The notes under the pieces are model-generated. The model searched no databases. It saw only the letters and a program-made list of their open reading frames with translations, and was not told the origin of the DNA. Positions 1 through 8,719 of a stretch of 64,000 bases of DNA are shown in pieces. The DNA is from Chryseosolibacter sp044507775 (GTDB taxonomy: Bacteria > Bacteroidota > Bacteroidia > Cytophagales > Cyclobacteriaceae). The stretch's first letter is position 1; every line of letters begins with the position of its first letter. The position numbers were made by a program, and so were the translations under genes. The stretch covers positions 159,080 through 223,079 of the forward strand of contig JBIQIY010000004.1 in the NCBI GenBank assembly GCA_044507775.1, in the 5' to 3' direction.

Positions 1-140
1 TCTGTCAGCCACTGCAGTGCTTCCGCTACGTCACCGGAGGTAATCAGGATCAGTTGCATGAAGACCTTGAGCAGTTTCTCAAAGTCGCTGCCGGCTTTGT
101 CGGGAGGGGGCGTGAATTTCGAGAATCGATAGCCTGACAT
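1..140 (-). CDS. N-terminus of a gene running off the left edge (vWA-family-like)
   Basis: On the minus strand an ATG at 138-140 opens a frame that stays open to the window edge, giving 46 residues. It begins MSGYRFSKFTPPP and contains KLLKVFMQLILITSGDVAEAL. From memory this resembles the start of a Bacteroidota family of vWA-domain proteins, but the vWA domain itself would lie outside the window. It would be the last gene of the minus-strand series that starts with the GH3/serine hydrolase. The 190 bases between it and the hydroxylase gene contain nothing I can name. The family call is a guess from the N-terminus only. Confidence 0.5.
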   Translation of the reverse strand, partial: MSGYRFSKFTPPPDKAGSDFEKLLKVFMQLILITSGDVAEALQWLT

Positions 141-330
141 GAAAGCAGTTTACCCTTAAACCATGAATTTCCGAAATGTGTTTCAGCTTCGAAATCTAAA
201 TATGAAATATATGGCTGAAAGGCGCAAAAAGCAGGTTGTCCGGTACCGATAATCAGCCGGATCCGCAATGGCTGCTTGCTGTAGAACCCGGTTCAGAACA
301 TAGGCCGTTCTTCAGTTGGAACGATGGCGC

Positions 331-1029
331 CTATGCGGTTACATTGTCTTTCCTGGGTCCTTTGTTTTTCACCTGCATGGTGCCAAACACATAGTCCCAT
401 AAGGGTGACGATACACCGAATACCTGGTCGCCATCTTTGTAGTGATGCACACTGTGGTTAATCCATAACGCCCGCAAGAAATTTTTGGGCGGTTGAAAAA
501 TGTGCACCATGTAGTGGACGGAAAGATAGAAGGCATAGCCAACGAGAAATCCGGGAAGAAAGGCGAATGCAAAATCGCCCATAACAAGGCGGAAGAATAG
601 TAGCAGTATCGTGGCCGCTGTGATACTCAACAGCGGAGGCATCGCGAGCCGGTCTTTGTCTTTTGGAAACTCATGATGTACGCCGTGGGCATTGTACTGA
701 AATTTCCGCCGGCGTTCGGTATGTGTGCTGATATGGTATACATACCGATGCACGAGGTATTCGACCAGCGTAAAAGAGAGGAAGCCCAGGAAGAAGAGTC
801 CGATGGTCGAACCCACCGAGAGTGTCGTATGGGTAACGCTCCAGTACAAGAGCGAGACCGAATAGATCCCGAAGATTATCAGCGGAACAGAGATATGTGT
901 CCGGGATAATTTTTCCAGGATCGGATTGTTGAAAAGTTGTTTTGATCCCTTGTTTTTTGGAGGAGTAAATTTTCCGGTCGTCTGATCAGAGGGTCGCACG
1001 TTGTTTCCGGATTCAATTCCTTCAGCCAT
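331..1029 (-). CDS. Fatty acid hydroxylase / sterol desaturase family membrane protein
   Basis: This 232-residue integral membrane protein carries the histidine boxes of the fatty acid hydroxylase superfamily (PF04116): HRYVYH, HGVHH, HYMVH and HSVHH. In the family these ligate a di-iron centre. Hydrophobic segments precede and separate the boxes, as in fatty acid 2-hydroxylases. The likely role is oxygen-dependent hydroxylation of a lipid acyl chain. 2-Hydroxy and sulfonolipid acyl chains are typical of gliding Bacteroidota, but the substrate cannot be read from the sequence. It lies 30 bp downstream of bshA on the same strand and is probably co-transcribed. Confidence 0.85.
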   Translation of the reverse strand: MAEGIESGNNVRPSDQTTGKFTPPKNKGSKQLFNNPILEKLSRTHISVPLIIFGIYSVSLLYWSVTHTTLSVGSTIGLFFLGFLSFTLVEYLVHRYVYHISTHTERRRKFQYNAHGVHHEFPKDKDRLAMPPLLSITAATILLLFFRLVMGDFAFAFLPGFLVGYAFYLSVHYMVHIFQPPKNFLRALWINHSVHHYKDGDQVFGVSSPLWDYVFGTMQVKNKGPRKDNVTA

Positions 1030-1059
1030 AACTTTTTATAATTATCTATTTACTATCAC

Positions 1060-2226
1060 TTAAGGCAACCCTTTTTGCAGTGCAGATTTCTGGGTTGTCT
1101 TTTCCATTACATCTTCATAATACGATTCGTAGAGCGGCAGGATTCGCGAAATATCGAATTCTTTTGCCCTTTGAAGCGCATTTTGCTTAAACCGCGGCAG
1201 GTTTGCCGGATCGAGCACCATCAAAGACTTGCGAGTCATATCTTCAATGTCACCGATAGCACTTAAAAAACCTGTTCCCCCCTGTATATTCAGTTCGGGG
1301 AGTCCTCCCGTATTAGTTGAGATGACCGGGACTTCGCAAGCCATCGCCTCAAGGGCCGCGAGCCCGAAGCTCTCTTTTTCCGAGGGCATCAGGAAGAGGT
1401 CAGCCACTGAGAGTACTTCTTCAACGGCTTCCAGTTTTCCCAGGAATCTCACGTCATCGGAGATGTGCAGCTCCCGGCAGAGGCTTTCAGCGCGATCCCG
1501 TTCCGGGCCGTCGCCGATCATGAGAAGTTTTGCCGGGATCTCTTTTACAATATTATTGAATATCCTGACCACGTCAAGGACCCGCTTCACCTCCCGAAAG
1601 TTGGAAGTATGGACGATAAGCGATTCCCCTCCCGGGCAAATGGCCTTCTTGAAGTGATCTTTCTTTTGCTTCTTGAATTTTTCGAGATCGATAAAATTCG
1701 GGATCACTACAATCTCATTGTCGATCTTGAACGAGTTATAGGTTTCCTTGCGCAGGTCGCGAGAGACTGCTGTGACGCCGTCGGACTGATTGATGCTAAA
1801 CGTCACGACGGGCTCATACGTGGGGTCCTTTCCCACAAGCGTGATGTCCGTTCCGTGAAGAGTCGTCACGACCGGGATCACAATCCCCTGCGTCTTCAAA
1901 ATCTGTTTCGCCATATAAGCCGCGGAGGCATGGGGTATGGCGTAGTGAACATGCAGCAGATCTAGCTTTTCATTTTTTACGACGCTTACCATCTTGCTGG
2001 CAAGTGCCAGTTCGTAAGGAGCGTACTCGAAGAGCGGGTACGATCGGGTATTAACCTCGTGATAAAAAAGGTTTTCGTTCAGAAAGTCCAGGCGACTGGG
2101 CTGTGAATAGGTTATGAAGTGAACGTGGTGTCCTTCTTTTGCCAGGCCCTTGCCCAGCTCAGTGGCTACCACTCCGCTTCCGCCGAAGGTCGGGTAACAC
2201 ACTATTCCAATTTTTCTTTGGTCCAC
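1060..2226 (-). CDS. bshA: N-acetyl-alpha-D-glucosaminyl L-malate synthase (bacillithiol)
   Basis: The 388-residue GT4 glycosyltransferase begins with the BshA-typical stretch IGIVCYPTFGGSGVVATELG. It has the GT4 donor-site motif ESFGLAALEAMA near residues 290-305. BshA joins UDP-GlcNAc to L-malate, the first step of bacillithiol synthesis, a low-molecular-weight thiol used by Firmicutes and many Bacteroidota. No bshB or bshC is in the window. It sits 68 bp downstream of the GH3/serine hydrolase and 30 bp upstream of the hydroxylase, all on the minus strand. Confidence 0.92.
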   Translation of the reverse strand: MDQRKIGIVCYPTFGGSGVVATELGKGLAKEGHHVHFITYSQPSRLDFLNENLFYHEVNTRSYPLFEYAPYELALASKMVSVVKNEKLDLLHVHYAIPHASAAYMAKQILKTQGIVIPVVTTLHGTDITLVGKDPTYEPVVTFSINQSDGVTAVSRDLRKETYNSFKIDNEIVVIPNFIDLEKFKKQKKDHFKKAICPGGESLIVHTSNFREVKRVLDVVRIFNNIVKEIPAKLLMIGDGPERDRAESLCRELHISDDVRFLGKLEAVEEVLSVADLFLMPSEKESFGLAALEAMACEVPVISTNTGGLPELNIQGGTGFLSAIGDIEDMTRKSLMVLDPANLPRFKQNALQRAKEFDISRILPLYESYYEDVMEKTTQKSALQKGLP

Positions 2227-2294
2227 AAATATGGTTTTAGGTCACTGTAGGATTCCCCTAGGGGGTTGTTATTTATGTCGGGGAAACCAGGGAT

Positions 2295-5231
2295 TTATTG
2301 TTCTGAATCCGCGCTTGCCTCAAAGTTCAGATTTTCGTGAGTCTTACAAAAATCGAATATGGCCTCATAAATAACATCCTGTATGCGAGAACGGATATTT
2401 GTCTGGATAAGTTTGTCACTGCGGGCAGGAAACACCCGGTTTGATAAAAAAATATATACAAGGTCGAATTCCGGGTCAACCCAGAGGCAGGTGCCGGTAA
2501 ATCCCGTGTGGCCGAAAGTTGCCGGGGATGCATAGCGTGAAGTCGGACTGGCCCATTCGCCTTGCACCGGCTTATCCCAGCCGAGGCCGCGCCGGCTCGA
2601 TTCAAACTGTTTGGCTGTAAAGTGTTTCACAGTCTGCGGTTTATAGTAGCGGAGACCACCGTAGGTGCCGTTCTGTAAAAGCATCTGGCCGAGTTTGGAG
2701 AGGTCGTTAGCCGTTCCGAAAAGACCGGCGTGCCCGCTGACGCCGCCCAGCATTGCCGCGCGTTCATCATGTACGGTGCCGATGAGCAACCCCCCGCGGA
2801 AGAGGGTATCCAGCTCCGTCGGTGCGATCATACTGGCCGGAAACCGGTCCAGCGGAGTATAACCCAGACTATAGGCGCCAAGGGGTTCGTAAAAATTCTG
2901 CTGCAGGAACTCTTCAAGGGGTTGGTTCAGCGTCCGCTCCGCAAGGTGTTTAAACATCATGAAGCCGAGGTCACTGTAACGGTACGTGTAGGGGGTCCGT
3001 GCGGGCTTTTCCATCATTTTGGAATACGTGATCCACGACCATACGCTGTCTTTCAGGATCGGCGAACCGAATAACGCAGGGGCTATCTGAAGCGGGTAGC
3101 GAACATCCTGCTTGGAGCTGTAATACATTGGTTTCAACAACGGGCCCTCGAGCGTGAGAGGCCATAAGGGCACAAACGGGGCCAACCCGGCCTGGTGTGT
3201 CAGAATATCCACGATTGTGATATCTTTCTTGTTGGTACCCTTCAACTCCGGCAAGTACACGGAAAGCTTTTTGTCGATGTCGATCAGTCCGTGTTCCTGC
3301 ATGAACATCACGGCCTGAAGGGTTGCCGATACTTTGGTGAGCGATGCAAGGTCATAGATCGTTTCATCGGTGACGGGCGACGTTTGTTCATAAGTCAGAT
3401 GTCCGAAAGCCTGGTCGTACACTACCTTGCCGTTCCTGGCTACAAGGACGTAACAGCCGGGTGTCGAACCTGAGTTGATCGCCTCTTCCGCGATCATGCG
3501 GATTCGCTGAAGTGCCTGACCATCTATACCGGCGTCTTCAGGAAAAGAATAAGCCAGGCGATCGAGGTCCGGTGTTGAGATTGAAGTCCCCGACCGGAAT
3601 TTTGCATACTCAAGCGGAAGAACTCCGCTCGATGGTAAGCCACCAAAGATGATCTGCGGAATAATGCCAACGATATCGCTTTCGTCATTGAAACCGGTGA
3701 TCACGGATGGGAACCGGTTGGCGTAGGGTTGGAATGCCTTGCAGCCGAAATCTGCGACGATAACTTGTTGGTGCGCTGCCAACTCCTGCAGAACGCCCAT
3801 CAGGTTTTGCATCGCCTCGCCCGAGGTGGCCGGGAACAACGCAACGATGATCACATCTTTCCGGGAGAGGTCCGCTTGCTGAATACCCTCGCCAATGATA
3901 ATCCGGTCCGCCGGTACATACTTTCGCACACTTCTGTGAAAGATGTCGGCCAGCCGCGCAGAGTCACCGGTGATCACAACGGAAAAAGTCTTTCCCTCGA
4001 GAATCCGGATAGGCAAGGCGAGGTTCTGATTCTTTAAAACGGTAACCGTCTCGCGCAAAGCCTTGGCACGCAAAACCTGACTCTCCGCCCTGTGCAGGTT
4101 GGCAGAGAGGGCAACCTCATCGACAGGGCCCGCGTTCCTCGCGAGTCCCGCGTCGTACTTCATCGCGAGGATCTTTTTTACCTTTTGATCGAGTCGCGCC
4201 TCATATTTTTTCTCGGTATGTAACAGTCTTCTGATCTTCCTCACAGCGGGACCCGGGTCGTCGTCGGTAATGATCATATCTGCGCCAGCTTCAAAGGCAA
4301 ACAAACCGGCATCCCCCGGAAGGAATTGATCGGTGTTGACCTCCAGCGAGCGAAGATCCAGGATGATCGTACCCCGGAAACCTATTGGCTCATGTAAAAG
4401 ATCTCCGCGCTCAAATTGCTGGAAGCTGCCCTCTGACAATTTTTTCTTCATGTCCGATTTTGACGGCTCGTAGTAAGCGGCAAGGTCGGTGGCATCGGGA
4501 ATAACGGCGTCGAGCCCTTCCCTGAACAATCGCAGGTAGGGCGCTGTTACGATGGTATCGTGATACAGTGAGATATGAGACTGACCCTTCTCATTGATGA
4601 CTTCGATACTTTTCAACGGGAAATATTTTGCGCAGCTGAGAATTCCCGCGTCGTGCAGCCCCTGCATGTGCAGCAGTGACTTTCGCGTCACAGCCTCCCT
4701 ATTGTCGCCGAATAACATATCAGGATGCGTTGTTGCCGAGTGGACGGGAGTGGCGTTCGGACTAAGACTCATATTGACTCCGAGTGCCTTGAGTTGTTTT
4801 CCGATGTCATAAGCGATTCGATAGATCATGCTGTCGTCGCGGATGGCTCCCTGTGCGAGGGGAACGGGATAGCTTAGTGCGCTGTCGAGCAGAAATCCCA
4901 AACCGGAGGCCGCATCCAGACCGACAAGCAGGGGGGTTTTAGCGCCGGCCTGCAGTCTGTTGGTAATGCGCGCCTGGTCTGCGGGGGTACCGGAAGTAAA
5001 AACGACGCCGCCGATATTGCCTGACGTTGCCTGCTTCACGTAGTTCCTGACGAGGTCTTCGCTCGCATGCGACGACAACCGGGCAAAGAACAGCTGTCCT
5101 AATTTCTCACTTTCATCCAGCGTTTGAAATACACTGTCCACCCACGCTTGTTTCTCCGTCTGCGCGGATGCCGAAATGGACATTAACAGTATCAATAAAC
5201 TGCACCCGAATACATTTCTCTTTCCAATCAT
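2295..5231 (-). CDS. Secreted GH3-like / class C beta-lactamase-fold fusion protein
   Basis: This 978-residue protein has a signal peptide (LLILLMSISASAQ). An NagZ-like GH3 domain covers roughly residues 25-550, and a serine hydrolase of the beta-lactamase/DD-peptidase fold covers about 590-970. The hydrolase keeps SLTK (SxxK, near 629), YSD (YxN position, near 752) and HTG (KTG position, near 910). The GH3 half is degenerate: the loop that normally reads KHFPGHGDTxxDSH is KYFP followed by an unrelated stretch near residue 202, so the Asp-His dyad is missing. The nucleophile-position Asp survives in IILDLRS near 291. The fusion is known in Bacteroidota and suggests cell wall turnover in the periplasm. 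The hydrolase is probably active; the GH3 half may only bind glycan. Confidence 0.88.
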   Translation of the reverse strand: MIGKRNVFGCSLLILLMSISASAQTEKQAWVDSVFQTLDESEKLGQLFFARLSSHASEDLVRNYVKQATSGNIGGVVFTSGTPADQARITNRLQAGAKTPLLVGLDAASGLGFLLDSALSYPVPLAQGAIRDDSMIYRIAYDIGKQLKALGVNMSLSPNATPVHSATTHPDMLFGDNREAVTRKSLLHMQGLHDAGILSCAKYFPLKSIEVINEKGQSHISLYHDTIVTAPYLRLFREGLDAVIPDATDLAAYYEPSKSDMKKKLSEGSFQQFERGDLLHEPIGFRGTIILDLRSLEVNTDQFLPGDAGLFAFEAGADMIITDDDPGPAVRKIRRLLHTEKKYEARLDQKVKKILAMKYDAGLARNAGPVDEVALSANLHRAESQVLRAKALRETVTVLKNQNLALPIRILEGKTFSVVITGDSARLADIFHRSVRKYVPADRIIIGEGIQQADLSRKDVIIVALFPATSGEAMQNLMGVLQELAAHQQVIVADFGCKAFQPYANRFPSVITGFNDESDIVGIIPQIIFGGLPSSGVLPLEYAKFRSGTSISTPDLDRLAYSFPEDAGIDGQALQRIRMIAEEAINSGSTPGCYVLVARNGKVVYDQAFGHLTYEQTSPVTDETIYDLASLTKVSATLQAVMFMQEHGLIDIDKKLSVYLPELKGTNKKDITIVDILTHQAGLAPFVPLWPLTLEGPLLKPMYYSSKQDVRYPLQIAPALFGSPILKDSVWSWITYSKMMEKPARTPYTYRYSDLGFMMFKHLAERTLNQPLEEFLQQNFYEPLGAYSLGYTPLDRFPASMIAPTELDTLFRGGLLIGTVHDERAAMLGGVSGHAGLFGTANDLSKLGQMLLQNGTYGGLRYYKPQTVKHFTAKQFESSRRGLGWDKPVQGEWASPTSRYASPATFGHTGFTGTCLWVDPEFDLVYIFLSNRVFPARSDKLIQTNIRSRIQDVIYEAIFDFCKTHENLNFEASADSEQ

Positions 5232-5375
5232 ATCAATTCACCATCTTAACGCATATACAGCAGAGTAAAGTGCCAACAAGTTATGAATTTCAGTTCTATG
5301 CCCGGTTTAAATCGCGTTTTTATGCTGACGACTTACGCCAAATAATTTAATTTGCGGGCTGAACTGCACGTATTC

Positions 5376-7181
5376 ATGTCGGACATTATACAACTTTTGC
5401 CTGATTCGATCGCCAACCAGATTGCGGCGGGTGAGGTTGTGCAAAGGCCGGCCTCTGCTGTAAAGGAATTAATGGAGAATGCAATTGATGCACGCGCGAC
5501 GTCGATCAGGCTCGTAGTGAAGGAGGCGGGAAAAACTTTGATACAGGTGATCGACAACGGCATGGGTATGTCGGAGACGGATGCCCGGATGAGCCTGGAG
5601 CGGCATGCAACTTCCAAAATCCGCAAAGCCGAAGATCTTTTCAGTCTGAGTACGAAAGGATTCCGCGGAGAGGCGCTGGCGTCCATCGCCGCGGTTTCGC
5701 AGATGGAAATGAAAACACGTCCGGAAGACCAGGAGCTCGGCACCTGCCTGGTGGTGGAAGGGTCGGAGGTTAAGAAGCAAGAGCCGGTGGCATGCGAGGT
5801 GGGAACCAGTGTAAGCGTCAAAAACCTTTTCTACAATATTCCCGCGCGAAGAAATTTTCTCAAGTCGAATCCGGTGGAGCTGCGACATATCGTTGACGAA
5901 TTTCAAAGGCTGGCCCTCGCGCATTCCGACATTGTTTTTTCGTTTATCCAGACAGATGAGGTTGTCTACGATCTTCCGTCCGGCAAGCTCAGCCAGCGAA
6001 TCGTGAACATTTTCGGAAAGTCGTACCAGGAACAGCTCGCCCCCTGCCAGGAGGAGACGGACCGCGTCAAGGTACACGGGTATGTGGGTCGTCCCGAGTT
6101 TGCGCGCAAAACCCGGGGCGAACAGTTTCTTTTTGTAAACCACCGCTTTATCCGAAGCAATTATCTGCATCACGCAGTCATGAGCGCATTTGAAACCTTG
6201 CTGCCTGAAAACAGTTTTCCGTTTTATGTGCTGTTCATCGACATCGACCCGAAACACATCGACGTGAACGTGCATCCGACAAAGACGGAGATCAAGTTCG
6301 ACGACGAAAGGGCTGTGTATGCAGTCGTTCGGTCAGCGGTGAGGCAGGCAATCGGTTCGCATCATCTTTCACCTGCGATCGACTTCAATGTTGACGTAAA
6401 CATTATTTCAAAGCTAACGCAGTCGGCGGCCCAGTCTAAAGACGTGTACCTGGATGAACGTTTTTCGACCGCTCTGAGAAATCCCAATCAGGATCATTGG
6501 GAGAAGCTGTTCGAGCAATCGAATATCGATGTTAAGAATACGGAACCGCAGGTGTTGCGTTTCGAAAGCAGAGTGAACAGCGCTGATGACGACATGATCG
6601 AGGCGGCCGCTGAAGAGAAGGCGCTTTTTCAAATACACAATCGTTATATCATGAGGCAGGTGAAATCCGGTCTGATGGTGGTCGATCAGCAATTCGCCCA
6701 TGAACGAATCCTGTATGAGAAATTCCTCAATCAGCTGAAGAACAAATCCGGCGAAAGCCAGCAAGATCTTTTTCCGCAGACTGTTTCCCTGAGCGCCGCT
6801 GATTTTGCGCTTGTCCTGGAAATGGAACAGGAAATTGCGGCCCTGGGTTTTCGTCTTGAGGTGTTCGGCAAAAATACGATCCTGATCAACGGCGTTCCGT
6901 CGCGACTCACTGCAACTGGGGGGAAGGCGCTGTTTGAGGGGCTGATCGAGCAGTTCAAAATTAACCAGTCCGAGTTATCCGTTCCACTGAAAGAAAACCT
7001 GGCGCGATCACTCGCCCGCCGGGCTGGTGTAAAAGCAGGTCAAAAACTGGCGAAGGAGGAGATGAAGGCCCTGATCGATGGACTTTTTGCCTGCGCGACG
7101 AGCAATTATACTCCTGATGGGGTGCCCACTTTTTTTATTTTTGATTTGCGAAAAATTGAAAGTTATTTTAACCGCCAATAG
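5376..7181 (+). CDS. mutL: DNA mismatch repair protein MutL
   Basis: The 601-residue protein has the GHKL ATPase motifs of MutL: ENAIDA, DNGMGM and GFRGEALASIAAVS in the first 110 residues, then a C-terminal dimerisation domain. I chose the ATG at 5376 (MSDIIQLLPD), because the family starts there; an upstream TTG at 5352 adds eight implausible residues. The C-terminal motif written DQHA(X)2E(X)4E in endonuclease-type MutL reads DQQFAHERILYE here, near residue 437, so His and Ala of DQHA are replaced while Asp and both Glu remain. It is the first gene of a plus-strand run with two rhomboid proteases, the next starting 40 bp downstream. Confidence 0.95.
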   Translation: MSDIIQLLPDSIANQIAAGEVVQRPASAVKELMENAIDARATSIRLVVKEAGKTLIQVIDNGMGMSETDARMSLERHATSKIRKAEDLFSLSTKGFRGEALASIAAVSQMEMKTRPEDQELGTCLVVEGSEVKKQEPVACEVGTSVSVKNLFYNIPARRNFLKSNPVELRHIVDEFQRLALAHSDIVFSFIQTDEVVYDLPSGKLSQRIVNIFGKSYQEQLAPCQEETDRVKVHGYVGRPEFARKTRGEQFLFVNHRFIRSNYLHHAVMSAFETLLPENSFPFYVLFIDIDPKHIDVNVHPTKTEIKFDDERAVYAVVRSAVRQAIGSHHLSPAIDFNVDVNIISKLTQSAAQSKDVYLDERFSTALRNPNQDHWEKLFEQSNIDVKNTEPQVLRFESRVNSADDDMIEAAAEEKALFQIHNRYIMRQVKSGLMVVDQQFAHERILYEKFLNQLKNKSGESQQDLFPQTVSLSAADFALVLEMEQEIAALGFRLEVFGKNTILINGVPSRLTATGGKALFEGLIEQFKINQSELSVPLKENLARSLARRAGVKAGQKLAKEEMKALIDGLFACATSNYTPDGVPTFFIFDLRKIESYFNRQ

Positions 7182-7221
7182 ATCCCGCAACCTTACGATC
7201 AAACAAGCGTTTATCCCTGCC

Positions 7222-7803
7222 ATGATCAGACTTAGTCCCATTGTCCGGAACCTCATTATCATCAATGTAGTCGTATTCATAATATCGAGGATTCTCCCCA
7301 TTGAGAACTGGCTGGCTTTGTGGAATGTGCACAGCAACCTCTTCAGGCCTTATCAGCTGTTCACGTACATGTTTTGTCATGCTGATTTTTTTCATATCTT
7401 CTTCAACATGTTATTACTGGCCTTCTTTGGGCCCATACTGGAGGAATTCTGGGACCAAAAACAATTTTTGTTGTTCTACATCGCAGCGGGGATCGGGGCG
7501 GCGGTTTTCAATATTTTGATGGATGTTTTTTTCGGGATAGGGTCTTTTGGAGTGATGATTGGGGCGTCTGGCGCTGTTTACGGGGTTATGACGGCTTTTG
7601 GAATCATTTTTCCGAACATGGAGTTAAGATTGTTATTCTTGCCGATATCTTTCAAAGCCAAGTACATGGTCATGGTTTTGGGAGCTATTGCCATATTTTC
7701 GGGTTTCAGGACTACTCCTGGTGACAATACCGCACATTTTGCCCACCTGGGCGGGATTGTTATGGCCATAATTTTGATACAATTTTGGATGAGACGAAGA
7801 TGA
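7222..7803 (+). CDS. Rhomboid family intramembrane serine protease (first of tandem pair)
   Basis: This 193-residue polytopic membrane protein has the rhomboid catalytic serine in GASGAVYG and the partner histidine in AHFAHLGG. Six hydrophobic segments are evident. The start at 7222 (MIRLSPIVRN) fits the family, whereas the longer open frame from 7078 overlaps the end of mutL and encodes an unlikely extension. Rhomboids cleave transmembrane substrates within the bilayer; the substrate is unknown. It lies 6 bp upstream of a second rhomboid and follows mutL closely, so the three are probably one operon. Confidence 0.9.
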   Translation: MIRLSPIVRNLIIINVVVFIISRILPIENWLALWNVHSNLFRPYQLFTYMFCHADFFHIFFNMLLLAFFGPILEEFWDQKQFLLFYIAAGIGAAVFNILMDVFFGIGSFGVMIGASGAVYGVMTAFGIIFPNMELRLLFLPISFKAKYMVMVLGAIAIFSGFRTTPGDNTAHFAHLGGIVMAIILIQFWMRRR

Positions 7804-7809
7804 GCCGTT

Positions 7810-8712
7810 ATGTTTGAAGAATTCAAGAATGCCTTCCAGCGGTATAACAATGGCCATGTCCAGCTGATCATCATCAACCTGGCCGTTTTTGTGGTGATGG
7901 GCGTGATCATGGTCATCATGAAGGTCAGCGGCCTGAATGAATTGTGGTCTCTTATCCACGAACAGTTTCAGATCCCGGCGCGGTTTTCCGAGTTCGTAGG
8001 CCGACCCTGGTCTTTGCTTACCTATATGTTTATGCACGATCTCACAGGGATCCTGCATATTCTTTTCAACATGCTGATCATGTACTGGTTTGGTCGACTC
8101 TTCGTAGAGTACCTCGGAAGCGATAAACTCGTGGCCGTTTACCTTCTGGGAGGTATTGCCGGCGGCATCCTTTACCTGCTGGCATACAATACAATTCCCT
8201 ATTTCGTCGCCCAGTCGCAAGCCTTCGACATTGGAATGGTCGGGGCTTCCGCCAGTGTCAACGCGATTGTCGTGGCAACGGCTACGTTGCTGCCGAACTA
8301 CACGTTCTTTCTCCTGTTCATCGGGCCCGTGCGGATCAAATACATCGCGGCCTTTTTCGTTTTTCTCTCCTTCCTCGGGTCGGTCGGCGACAACGCAGGA
8401 GGAAACATTGCACACCTCGGGGGTGCACTGATTGGATTCGTTTACATGAAGCAACTCCAGTCGGGCATGAACTGGGGCGGATGGATAACAATAACACTCG
8501 ACTGGTTCAAAGATCTTTTTAAGGAAAAACGACGGGTGAAGGTCTCTTACCGCAAGAACCGTGCAACGGGTGCACATCATACTTCATCACAGGAGAGAGC
8601 CTCTTACACGCAGGAAGAAATCGACCGGATACTCGACAAGATCTCCGAAGGGGGTTATGAGAGCCTGACCAAAGACGAGAAAGAAAAGTTGTTCAACGCG
8701 AGCAAGAAGTAG
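7810..8712 (+). CDS. Rhomboid family intramembrane serine protease (second of tandem pair)
   Basis: This 300-residue rhomboid has about six membrane segments, the active-site motif GASAS (serine retained, the usual following Gly replaced by Ala) and the catalytic His in NIAHLGG. Unlike its neighbour it has a charged cytoplasmic tail of about 80 residues after the last membrane segment, rich in Lys, Arg and Glu, ending KDEKEKLFNASKK. The two rhomboids are clearly diverged, so this is an old duplication or an independent pairing. Spacing of 6 bp implies co-transcription with the first. It converges on rlmN with a 7-bp gap. Confidence 0.9.
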   Translation: MFEEFKNAFQRYNNGHVQLIIINLAVFVVMGVIMVIMKVSGLNELWSLIHEQFQIPARFSEFVGRPWSLLTYMFMHDLTGILHILFNMLIMYWFGRLFVEYLGSDKLVAVYLLGGIAGGILYLLAYNTIPYFVAQSQAFDIGMVGASASVNAIVVATATLLPNYTFFLLFIGPVRIKYIAAFFVFLSFLGSVGDNAGGNIAHLGGALIGFVYMKQLQSGMNWGGWITITLDWFKDLFKEKRRVKVSYRKNRATGAHHTSSQERASYTQEEIDRILDKISEGGYESLTKDEKEKLFNASKK

Positions 8713-8719
8713 ATGTTCA

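Noticed and set aside
7633..8580. Minus-strand frame of 315 codons opposite the second rhomboid
   Set aside because: Its His/Asp-rich composition is the complement of the membrane-protein codons on the plus strand.
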